Both the position numbers and the translations under genes were made by a program. The notes beneath the pieces are model-generated. The model was not told where the DNA came from, did not search any database, and saw only the letters and a list, made by a program, of their open reading frames with translations. From contig JAUWXD010000023.1 in the NCBI GenBank assembly GCA_030616505.1, positions 1 through 6,304 of the forward strand: a stretch of 6,304 nt of DNA, in the 5' to 3' direction. This document shows, in pieces, positions 1 to 5,521 of the stretch (its first letter is position 1; each line of letters starts with the position of its first letter). This DNA is from Hadesarchaea archaeon. GTDB taxonomy: Archaea > Hadarchaeota > Hadarchaeia > Hadarchaeales > Hadarchaeaceae.

Positions 1-359
1 ATGGGTATCTACGTGAAAACATTAGGGTCAACCGGGTTGGGCACGTCGTGAGGCCGTTATTGGGTGATTGCGCAAAGGTCTCCCCTCGTGGTGTGGCGGA
101 TCGTGTGATAATGGGCATCCTACATGTGACTCATAGGTACCTCCCACTAGCGCTTGATGTGCTCAAACCTGGCGGGGGCATAATTCACTATCATGAGAGC
201 GTTCCTTCCAAGCTCAGATTCGAGCGGCCGATAAAACGCGTGCTTGAAGCAGCGGCTGGGCGGAAGGTCGAAATCTTGCACAAGCGTGTCGTGAAACGCT
301 ATGCACCCGGTGTAGATCATGTAGTCGTGGACGCTTGGATAGGACCTGGGTGGGCGTGA
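1..359 (+). CDS. taw2: Taw2/Trm5-family tRNA(Phe) G37 wyosine-pathway transferase, C-terminal part (5' truncated)
   Basis: The frame is open from the window edge (first full codon at position 3) to TGA at 357-359, giving the last 118 residues. The GTG at 48 is internal, because the codons before it read as normal family sequence (YLRENIRVNRVG). What is seen is the second half of a Rossmann-fold SAM-dependent transferase: LLGDC, then ADRVIMG, then a GGGIIHYHESVP strand and the C-terminal KRYAPGVDHVVVD signature. From family knowledge, Trm5 methylases usually carry an NLP motif after the ADRV strand, whereas archaeal Taw2 enzymes have MG-type residues there. I therefore infer Taw2, which transfers the aminocarboxypropyl group of SAM to 4-demethylwyosine at position 37 of tRNA(Phe). 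Trm5a/Taw22 remains possible because the N-terminal domain lies outside the window. It is followed 40 nt later by the PUA gene, probably in the same operon. Confidence 0.75.
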   Translation, partial: GYLRENIRVNRVGHVVRPLLGDCAKVSPRGVADRVIMGILHVTHRYLPLALDVLKPGGGIIHYHESVPSKLRFERPIKRVLEAAAGRKVEILHKRVVKRYAPGVDHVVVDAWIGPGWA

Positions 360-399
360 AAAGTTATTTGAAAAGCATGAAATTAAGCATGGTGGTACC

Positions 400-870
400 T
401 TGCAGAATCCAACTCCAAAAGATCTTCTGAAGTTACGGGCTGTTGCTGACTATTTGTTTGACAAAGGTGTTGGTAGATCACTATTCTCCGATAGCGTTCG
501 TGTGGTGAGGAGCAAAGGACGGATTCGTCAGGTTTGGCTAGCTGACAAGCCACTATGTGCAATCCGTGCTTCAGATGGATTCATCGTGCTAAACCGAGAG
601 GGTGCCAAGCTCGTGCATGCTGCGTTAAAGCCCCCCCGCTTGCGCGTTACAGTGAGCGACGACGCAGCTCCATTTGTGGCTCGAGGTAGGAGCATGTTCG
701 CCAAACACGTCGTGGCAGCCGACCTAGAGATAAGACCAGCCGAAGAGGTACTCCTCGTAGACCCGCACGATTGCCTGTTAGCGAGCGGAAAAGCCTTATT
801 GACGGGGGGAGAAATGGTAGCGTTTAAAGTTGGTAAAGCTGTAGAAGTCAGACGAGGATTTGGGAAGTAA
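400..870 (+). CDS. Stand-alone PUA-domain RNA-binding protein
   Basis: A 156-residue protein with two parts. Residues about 10-75 form a pre-PUA module (ADYLFDKGVG, then GRIRQVW, then ASDGFIVLNREGAKLV). Residues about 79-152 form a PUA domain with the usual GRSMFAKHVV, RPAEEVLLVD and LLASGKALLTGGEMV stretches. PUA domains bind structured RNA, commonly tRNA or rRNA. From memory, the two-module arrangement resembles the C-terminal domains of archaeal tRNA-guanine transglycosylase and ArcS and small archaeal proteins such as Ta1423; I see no catalytic domain. The substrate is unknown. The chosen start is TTG at 400, preceded by GGTGGT at 391-396; the nearby ATGs at 377 and 389 are in another frame. 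It lies 40 nt after the Taw2-like gene and 21 nt before NAC, so co-transcription is likely and a translation-linked role is inferred. Confidence 0.85.
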   Translation: MQNPTPKDLLKLRAVADYLFDKGVGRSLFSDSVRVVRSKGRIRQVWLADKPLCAIRASDGFIVLNREGAKLVHAALKPPRLRVTVSDDAAPFVARGRSMFAKHVVAADLEIRPAEEVLLVDPHDCLLASGKALLTGGEMVAFKVGKAVEVRRGFGK

Positions 871-876
871 AGAAGC

Positions 877-886
877 AGGAGTTGAT
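877..886 (+). promoter_or_regulatory. Shine-Dalgarno sequence of NAC
   Basis: AGGAGTTGAT differs at one base from AGGAGGTGAT, the complement of the archaeal 16S 3' end, and ends 5 nt before the ATG. It shows that this organism uses leadered, Shine-Dalgarno translation for at least some genes. Confidence 0.75.
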
Positions 887-891
887 GGTTA

Positions 892-1233
892 ATGTTTCCA
901 AAACGAATTGACAAGCGTCAGATGGAACGCATGATGCACCAGATGGGGATTAAGGCACACGATCTTGAAGGGGTCCAAGAGGTCGTGATTAAGCTCGCCG
1001 ATAAGGAAATAGTTATTCCAGGTGCCCAAGTGACGCTCACCGAGATGGCTGGGCAGAAGAGTTACCAGGTGAGCGGGCGAGAGTTAGAACGAAAACCAGA
1101 GTTTCAACCTAGCGAAGACGACATCAAGCTGGTAATGGAACAGGCAGGGATTGAACGCGAGGCGGCGGCGCAGACACTAAAAGAAACAAGTGGAAATATC
1201 GCGGAAGCAATTTTGAAACTAAAGAAGCCTTAA
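892..1233 (+). CDS. nac: Archaeal nascent polypeptide-associated complex protein (NAC)
   Basis: A 113-residue homologue of eukaryotic alpha-NAC, the usual size for the archaeal protein, which homodimerises and binds the ribosome near the exit tunnel to contact emerging chains. Residues 1-25 are basic and methionine-rich (KRQMERMMHQMGI), typical of the ribosome-contacting end. The NAC beta-barrel domain follows at about 27-62 (VVIKLADKEIVIPGAQVT, GQKSYQVSG). A UBA domain occupies about 75-110 (EDDIKLVMEQAGI, ETSGNIAEAILKL). The ATG is preceded by AGGAGTTGAT at 877-886, one mismatch from a full anti-16S match with 5-nt spacing, which fixes the start. The TAA stop (1231-1233) overlaps the stop of the convergent pabC by four bases. 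It is the last gene of the Taw2-PUA-NAC cluster. Confidence 0.95.
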   Translation: MFPKRIDKRQMERMMHQMGIKAHDLEGVQEVVIKLADKEIVIPGAQVTLTEMAGQKSYQVSGRELERKPEFQPSEDDIKLVMEQAGIEREAAAQTLKETSGNIAEAILKLKKP

Positions 1234-2045
1234 GAAACCCATCTCAATCTCCTGAATAGGGTATCTCTAAGTTTGATGAAGAGTTCCTCATTTAATGTTA
1301 CGTTGGCGTTATCAACTTCAGTAAGCGCAGCTATCCCGACCAACGAGTTCGTTAGAAACGCACCATCGGAGGAGAGAACCTCGTCCAATTCAAATTTTCC
1401 CTCTTTCACTTCAAGACCTAGCTCCGAAGCGAGCGAGATTAGCGCTTCACGGGTGATGCCCGGCAAGAGTCCGCAGTCGACATCAGGGGTGCAGAGGACT
1501 CTCTTTTTCACCCAGAAGATATTCGTCGTGCTACCTTCAGCAACTTCGCCACGTTCGTTAAGAAAAATAGCCTCATCGTAACCTCCGTCCCTTGCTTCCC
1601 TGCGAGCGAGCACGTTTTCTAAATAGTTCATCGATTTCACGCGAAGTAGTAGTGATGAAGAGGTCCGCCTAAAAGAAACGACATTGGCTCGCATGCGATT
1701 TTTTGGTGAATCGTAATCATTGACAATCACCAAAACATGTCCTTCATCAGCTTGCTCGTAGAATTTCACACTACCAGAGGATAAGAGACAAATTTTCACG
1801 TAGGCATCTGCTAAACCTGATTTATTTATTGCTTCATGTACAGCCCTTTTGACGTTCTCTTCGCTTGGAAAGGGTATGGAAAGAAATTCGGCCCCCCGTT
1901 TCATTCGAGCGAGGTGTTTTTCTAGATAAACTGGTGGAGAGTTTTTCCATCTAAATGTTTCGAATAATCCCTCAGCATAAAGTAGAGACCTGAGTGGAAT
2001 TTTTTCCACAAATGGTTTCCCATCCAATAACACGAGTTCCGTCAC
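1230..2045 (-). CDS. pabC: Aminodeoxychorismate lyase-like class IV PLP aminotransferase (PabC)
   Basis: A 271-residue class IV (fold type IV) PLP enzyme, normal length for PabC. Numbered from the start chosen here, the PLP lysine is K137 (VKSMNYLENVLARREA). A phosphate-site/glutamate segment is EGSTTNIFW with E170, followed by LPGITREAL (194-202) and TNSLVGIAAL (232-241). The TNSLxG motif resembles aminodeoxychorismate lyases more than branched-chain or D-amino-acid transaminases. PabC converts 4-amino-4-deoxychorismate to p-aminobenzoate and pyruvate, and its position directly after pabB supports this over a transaminase role. The start is uncertain. A GTG at 2054, one base after the pabB stop, would coincide with the GAGGTGG at 2051-2057. 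The GTG at 2045 lies 5 nt downstream of that sequence and puts the first strand (TELVLLDGK) at the usual distance from the N-terminus, so I prefer it. Confidence 0.85.
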   Translation of the reverse strand: MTELVLLDGKPFVEKIPLRSLLYAEGLFETFRWKNSPPVYLEKHLARMKRGAEFLSIPFPSEENVKRAVHEAINKSGLADAYVKICLLSSGSVKFYEQADEGHVLVIVNDYDSPKNRMRANVVSFRRTSSSLLLRVKSMNYLENVLARREARDGGYDEAIFLNERGEVAEGSTTNIFWVKKRVLCTPDVDCGLLPGITREALISLASELGLEVKEGKFELDEVLSSDGAFLTNSLVGIAALTEVDNANVTLNEELFIKLRDTLFRRLRWVS

Positions 2046-2050
2046 TTCCG

Positions 2051-2057
2051 CCACCTC
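2051..2057 (-). promoter_or_regulatory. Shine-Dalgarno sequence that decides the pabC start
   Basis: On the minus strand this reads GAGGTGG, overlapping the TGA of pabB and lying 5 nt before GTG at 2045-2043. It also covers the alternative GTG at 2054, which makes that start less likely. It implies translational coupling of pabC to termination of pabB. Confidence 0.6.
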
Positions 2058-3288
2058 ATGCTAGCGCTCTCATCATCGCCTGTGCTTTGATTAAGGTTTC
2101 TTCGTACTCAAACTCCGGCACTGAATCCCACATTATCCCACCACCAACCCAAAAAGTCCCCACGCCCTTCGACGCTGCCAACACTCGGATTGCCACGCTT
2201 AGCGTAAAGTCACCGTTGGGCATGAAAAGTCCGATTGCGCCGCAGTATGGGCTCCGGAGGTGTGGTTCGAGTTCGTCGATTATCTCCATCGCCCTTTGCT
2301 TCGGCGCTCCGGTGACCGAGCCAGGGGGAAAGGTATTTCGGATGATATCCTCAACTGTGACTCCATCACGAAGCTTACCGTTTACCTCAGACACCATCTG
2401 GTAGAGAGTCGAGTACGACTCGATTTTAAAGAGATTATTCACTCGCACGCTACCAAACTCGCAAACTCGCCCCAAATCGTTTCGCATGAGGTCTACTATC
2501 ATGAGGTTTTCGGCCCTTTCCTTATCACTTTCTAGCAGCTCCCGCTGAAGTTTCCGGTCCTCCTGCTCGTCCCGCCCTCGTTTTCGCGTGCCCTTGATAG
2601 GTTTAGTCGTCAGCTGACGCCCACTTTTTCTCAGGAAAAGCTCCATGGAGCCGCTCAGGAGTTGAAATTCCCCGAAGTCGAGACAACAGGCGAATGGAAC
2701 TGGCTGCGCTTGGTAAAGCTTAGCGAGGAACGGCTCAGGTGGGATTTTGAGTGGGATTTCGAAGCGCTGTGAGAGGTTGACTTGGTAGATGTCTCCTTTG
2801 GCGATGTACTGGCGCGCTCGCTCGACTATCCGAACAAATTTTGTTTTGGTCATGTTTGGTCGGGGGAGGTGATTTGGTTGCGTGCTGTCCACGGTTTTTA
2901 GGCCATCCAGCCACTCATCTAATTTTTTCTCTTGGAGCTTGTTCTCATCAAAAAACAAGAATGAAGCATCTGGAAATACAAACCCGTTTTTTTCTTGGCC
3001 AAGTGGAAAATCTGGTTGTAGAAACCGAAAGAATTCGTAGCCGAAATAACCCACAGCGATGTAACCCTTGCTTAGTGTTTCCTCGATCATAGCTAGTGGG
3101 TTGTCACCTCGACCTAACCTATGAGTTCCAGATTCGAGAACAGCGGCACCGTTTCTAAATGTAAGGGATAAGTTCGGGTTTTCTAGGAGGAGGACAGACC
3201 CTTCATCAGAAGTCCAGCCATCCTCAGAGCTTATGAGGGTGGCGCGTCCCTTGGCTTGACGTTGCAGATGTCGAAGCTTCGGAATCAT
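2056..3288 (-). CDS. pabB: Aminodeoxychorismate synthase component I (PabB)
   Basis: A 410-residue chorismate-binding enzyme of the TrpE/PabB family, slightly short compared with the bacterial enzymes. The N-terminal domain holds GYIAVGYFGYEFF (75-87). The catalytic domain has KGDIYQVNLSQRF (164-176), KPIKGTRKRG (229-238), ENLMIVDLMRNDLGRV (260-275), PPGSVTGAPK (321-330), YCGAIG (348-353) and VGGGIMWDS with EFEYEET (381-398). Lysine K232 in PIKGT is the established mark of PabB; anthranilate synthases have PIAGT. It aminates chorismate to 4-amino-4-deoxychorismate, which PabC then lyses. The ATG at 3288 comes directly after an in-frame TGA; there is no clear Shine-Dalgarno sequence. A weak TATA-like ATTTATG (minus strand, about 3318-3324) would give a very short leader. 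Oddity: SGSMELFL (212-219) has Met where the family usually has Pro. No glutamine amidotransferase domain is fused. Confidence 0.93.
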   Translation of the reverse strand: MIPKLRHLQRQAKGRATLISSEDGWTSDEGSVLLLENPNLSLTFRNGAAVLESGTHRLGRGDNPLAMIEETLSKGYIAVGYFGYEFFRFLQPDFPLGQEKNGFVFPDASFLFFDENKLQEKKLDEWLDGLKTVDSTQPNHLPRPNMTKTKFVRIVERARQYIAKGDIYQVNLSQRFEIPLKIPPEPFLAKLYQAQPVPFACCLDFGEFQLLSGSMELFLRKSGRQLTTKPIKGTRKRGRDEQEDRKLQRELLESDKERAENLMIVDLMRNDLGRVCEFGSVRVNNLFKIESYSTLYQMVSEVNGKLRDGVTVEDIIRNTFPPGSVTGAPKQRAMEIIDELEPHLRSPYCGAIGLFMPNGDFTLSVAIRVLAASKGVGTFWVGGGIMWDSVPEFEYEETLIKAQAMMRALA

Positions 3289-3339
3289 TCAATACCCATT
3301 ATTACCACTACCCAAACGCATAAATCTGAGTTTTGTGGT

Positions 3340-3500
3340 TCACCGAGTCATCAGGTAGGCGACGAATACAACGAGCGAGAGCACAAGCAGAAAAGGTGAT
3401 GTGACGAAGTAAATCCGACGATAAGCATTAGCACGAAGGCAATACCTAGTAGAATCAGTGCTATCCCGAGTAGTGTAAACGGATGCGTCATGCTTGCCAC
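3340..3500 (-). pseudogene. Small two-helix membrane protein, apparently frameshifted
   Basis: I do not recognise a family. One reading frame, from ATG at 3491 (or GTG at 3500, overlapping the TAG stop of the upstream gene), begins MTHPFTLLG. It encodes a strongly hydrophobic segment with residues such as LILLGIAFVLMLIVGF, then degenerates into SSHHLFCLCSRS and stops at 3351. The minus-one frame downstream encodes a second hydrophobic segment (FLLVLSLVVFVAYLMTR) and stops at 3340. One extra base in the four-base A run at 3391-3394 (T run on the coding strand) would join them into a protein of about 50 residues with two transmembrane helices and a tight loop. This is either a genuine lesion, a sequencing or assembly indel, or recoding. 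The longer frame reading into 3340 from 3579 starts inside the upstream gene, and its first half looks non-coding. It sits between the B3/B4 gene and pabB on the same strand. Confidence 0.45.
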
Positions 3501-4162
3501 TATAGAATCTCGCTTCGTTCAACGTGCCCGCCACAATATCTTCTAGCGTAAGTTGCAAGTGAATTGACCGCAGCCTCAACCTGCTCTTTGGTTATCCCTG
3601 GGGCGTTCCAAATCACAATCAGCGCGTTCGATGTTTTCTGTGTAATCATGGTCGCTTTTGCATCGCCCAGTGTGTAAGCAGCGAGTACCCTATTATCGTC
3701 CCGTAAGATTATCTCCTCAGGTTTCGGGCTGAGCTTGCGTCCGTCGATGAGTTCAAATGTTTCTGTTTCTGTCGCCAGCGTGGTTCTCGGCTCACCTTTG
3801 ATTTTTTGGGTGTCGTAAACTCCAGCTGCAACCCAGTTCTCTACGGTCGCCAACAGGCAGGAGTCGACGAGATTGTTAATTCCAGGGAAACGGTCGTCGA
3901 GTGCTCTGCGGAGCAGATATTCGGGTGCGGGTCGGTAGCTCGAGGGATCAGCGCCCATGGTCTTAAAGAACTCCCGATAGGCCTTAACCTCTGGCAACTC
4001 CAGTGTGTCAACAGCCCCATATCGCGCTTTCAAATCGCTGAAGACTTGGCGTTTTCTTTCTATCAACCCCTCCATCGTGGGTTCAATCGTAACGCCGCTA
4101 ACAAGAGCATAGCCTGCGATAAATCCTGGGTACTTTTCCTTCACCATCTGGTCAATCTTCAT
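3500..4162 (-). CDS. B3/B4 domain protein (PheRS editing-domain homologue)
   Basis: A 220-residue stand-alone B3/B4 domain (COG3382-type), homologous to the editing module of the phenylalanyl-tRNA synthetase beta subunit. Diagnostic stretches are YREFFKTMGADPSSYRPAPE (62-81) and FPGINNLVDSCLLATVENW (92-110), followed by YDTQKIKGEP (116-125) and a C-terminal NALIVIWNAPG strand (179-189). From family knowledge, stand-alone relatives may hydrolyse mischarged aminoacyl-tRNA in trans, but many are uncharacterised and I infer no amino acid specificity. The start is ATG at 4162, because GGGAGGT (4168-4174) lies 5 nt upstream. A TTG at 4168 would add two residues but overlaps that ribosome binding site. 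Its TAG stop shares its last base with a GTG (TAGTG) of the small membrane reading frame downstream. It is the first gene of the minus-strand block and is divergent from the DNA glycosylase. Confidence 0.85.
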   Translation of the reverse strand: MKIDQMVKEKYPGFIAGYALVSGVTIEPTMEGLIERKRQVFSDLKARYGAVDTLELPEVKAYREFFKTMGADPSSYRPAPEYLLRRALDDRFPGINNLVDSCLLATVENWVAAGVYDTQKIKGEPRTTLATETETFELIDGRKLSPKPEEIILRDDNRVLAAYTLGDAKATMITQKTSNALIVIWNAPGITKEQVEAAVNSLATYARRYCGGHVERSEIL

Positions 4163-4167
4163 TTTCA

Positions 4168-4174
4168 ACCTCCC
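4168..4174 (-). promoter_or_regulatory. Shine-Dalgarno sequence of the B3/B4 gene
   Basis: Minus strand GGGAGGT, 5 nt before ATG 4162-4160. It decides the start in favour of ATG over the TTG two codons upstream. Confidence 0.75.
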
Positions 4175-4190
4175 AATTAAACGTGGGTTA

Positions 4191-4203
4191 GAGTTATTTT
4201 AGC
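4191..4203 (+). promoter_or_regulatory. Possible TATA element in the divergent intergenic region
   Basis: GAGTTATTTTAGC is the most AT-rich element of the 67-bp gap between the divergent B3/B4 and glycosylase genes. Centred about 32 nt before the glycosylase ATG, it would place the transcript start a few bases before the start codon. That fits the lack of a strong Shine-Dalgarno sequence there (near-leaderless). On the other strand it reads GCTAAAATAACTC with a BRE-like GAGAAA upstream (4204-4209), but the predicted start would fall inside the B3/B4 ribosome binding site, so that fit is poorer. The match to the archaeal TATA consensus is loose. Confidence 0.35.
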
Positions 4204-4229
4204 TTTCTCCTAGTCTTGATAGGGTTCAA

Positions 4230-4808
4230 ATGGTATCGCTCCCAAGGCCGTTTTATGAAAGAGATACTACACAGGTAGCCAAGGAATTGCTGGGCAAGTT
4301 GTTAGTTTACCGTTCACCGGAAGGGGTCACTAGTGGGAAAATAGTTGAAACTGAGGCTTACTATGGCAAAGGGGATCCTGCGTCCAGAGCTTCACGTAAA
4401 CGGACCAAGTTGAACTGGCTCATGTGGGAAAAGGGAGGACTGGCGTTCGTGTACATGGTGCATAACCATTGGCTGTTCAACGTCACGACGCAGCGGGAGG
4501 GGGTCCCAGGTGCCGTGCTGATTCGTGCGCTGGAGCCGCTCGGGGGCATTGAGACGATGGCACGGCGGAGGGGGACGGAGGAGCCCTTGAATTTGACATC
4601 GGGCCCCGGAAAACTCACCCGGGCCATGGGAATAACCTATGCCCACCATCACGGATTGGATTTGACAGACCCTAAAAGCGAACTTGTGATAACTTACGGT
4701 ACCTCCGAACCTTTCGAGATTGCGTCCTCTAACCGGATAGGGGTGAGTAAGGACCTAAAGCGGAAACTCCGGTTTTACATACAGGGGAACCCCCATGTTT
4801 CAAAATAG
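4230..4808 (+). CDS. 3-methyladenine/alkyladenine DNA glycosylase (AAG/MPG family)
   Basis: A 192-residue AAG-fold monofunctional DNA glycosylase, typical of the compact prokaryotic form. It removes alkylated purines (3-methyladenine, 7-methylguanine, and in some members hypoxanthine and ethenoadenine) to start base excision repair. Visible motifs are ARELLGK-like AKELLGKLL (17-25), IVETEAYYG (38-46), FVYMVHNHWLFNV (73-85), PGAVLIRALEPL (93-104) and LTSGPGKLTRAMGI (122-135). By alignment with human AAG from memory, E42 matches the catalytic Glu125 and Y44 the base-stacking Tyr127. H78 lies where the intercalating Tyr162 would be, and R53 where His136 would be. It starts at ATG 4230 with no strong ribosome binding site. 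The cyclo-ligase-like gene follows after 14 nt, suggesting a repair-associated operon with RNase HII. Confidence 0.9.
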   Translation: MVSLPRPFYERDTTQVAKELLGKLLVYRSPEGVTSGKIVETEAYYGKGDPASRASRKRTKLNWLMWEKGGLAFVYMVHNHWLFNVTTQREGVPGAVLIRALEPLGGIETMARRRGTEEPLNLTSGPGKLTRAMGITYAHHHGLDLTDPKSELVITYGTSEPFEIASSNRIGVSKDLKRKLRFYIQGNPHVSK

Positions 4809-4822
4809 ACTTTGGGATTTCG

Positions 4823-5521
4823 ATGGATAAGCAATCTATTCGTGAGCAAGTTTGGAGGGGAATGGAAGCCAAAGGAGTAACAACTTTTCCGAAACCTGCT
4901 CGAGGAAGGATTCCGAACTTTGTGGGCAGTCAGGAGGCGGCTGCGCGCCTTCGTTCGCTACCAGCTTACACATCAGTGAAAACGATATTTGTGAACCCGG
5001 ACGCTGCCCAGCTTGCAGTTCGGGAGCTTGCATTGTGCGATGGTAAACGTCTGATTATGGCGAGCCCAAAATTGCGGAAGGGGTTCATCATGCTTGACCC
5101 CACCGAGATAAAAGATGTAAAGACAGCAGTGAGCATCAGAGGAGCTTTCGAACATGGAAGAAAAGTAAGCATTCGTGGAATCAAAGTAGACATGGTGATA
5201 GAGGGCTCTGTGGCCGTTGATAGAAAAGGTGGCAGGATGGGAAAAGGAGGCGGATTCGGTGATCTTGAATTCGCCATCATGCAAAGATTAGGATCTATCA
5301 CGAATACAACACCTATTGTTACGACAGTTCACCCTCTGCAGATAGTTGATACGGTGCCGATGAGCAAACACGATGCACCTGTCGACTTTATCTTGACAAC
5401 AGACTGTACCATTGAGACAGCGCATCTCTACCCAAAGCCACAAGGAATCATTTGGGAACTCTTGCCAAGCGATGCGTTTAAGCAAATGCCAATCCTCGCT
5501 GAATTGGGGGGAAAACGATGA
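4823..5521 (+). CDS. 5-formyltetrahydrofolate cyclo-ligase-like protein (MTHFSD-type)
   Basis: A 232-residue member of the COG0212/MTHFS superfamily. Motifs: RIPNFVGSQEAAARL (29-43), an NPD turn (58-60), the nucleotide/pterin-loop-like GGRMGKGGGFGDLEFAIM (136-153), then TTVHPLQIVD (167-176) and PVDFILTTDCTIET (186-199). True MTHFS enzymes, which use ATP to convert 5-formyl- to 5,10-methenyltetrahydrofolate, usually end the glycine loop in GYYDR. The GFGDLE version here resembles the divergent archaeal group and the animal MTHFSD domain, whose activity is not established. I therefore assign the fold but not the reaction. It begins at ATG 4823, 14 nt after the glycosylase, with only a weak GGGATTT upstream. 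Its TGA overlaps the RNase HII ATG (ATGA), indicating coupled translation. Confidence 0.85.
   Translation: MDKQSIREQVWRGMEAKGVTTFPKPARGRIPNFVGSQEAAARLRSLPAYTSVKTIFVNPDAAQLAVRELALCDGKRLIMASPKLRKGFIMLDPTEIKDVKTAVSIRGAFEHGRKVSIRGIKVDMVIEGSVAVDRKGGRMGKGGGFGDLEFAIMQRLGSITNTTPIVTTVHPLQIVDTVPMSKHDAPVDFILTTDCTIETAHLYPKPQGIIWELLPSDAFKQMPILAELGGKR

Noticed and set aside
48..359. The GTG at 48 as the start of a short 103-residue protein
   Set aside because: The same frame is open to the window edge and the residues before 48 match the Taw2/Trm5 family, so the gene is truncated by the window rather than short.
1650..1662. GTGATGA resembling the C box of an archaeal C/D guide RNA
   Set aside because: It lies inside pabC, and I found no convincing D, C' and D' boxes at the required spacing.
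1994..2404. Plus-strand open frame of 136 codons
   Set aside because: It is antisense to pabB and pabC, whose motifs are unambiguous, and its translation is low-complexity Ser/Pro-rich.
3340..3579. A 79-codon minus-strand frame read as one protein
   Set aside because: Its first half overlaps the end of the B3/B4 gene and has no protein-like character; only its hydrophobic tail looks real and fits better as the second half of the frameshifted small protein.
4361..4652. Two minus-strand frames opposite the DNA glycosylase
   Set aside because: They are antisense to a clearly conserved gene, overlap each other and show no family motif.
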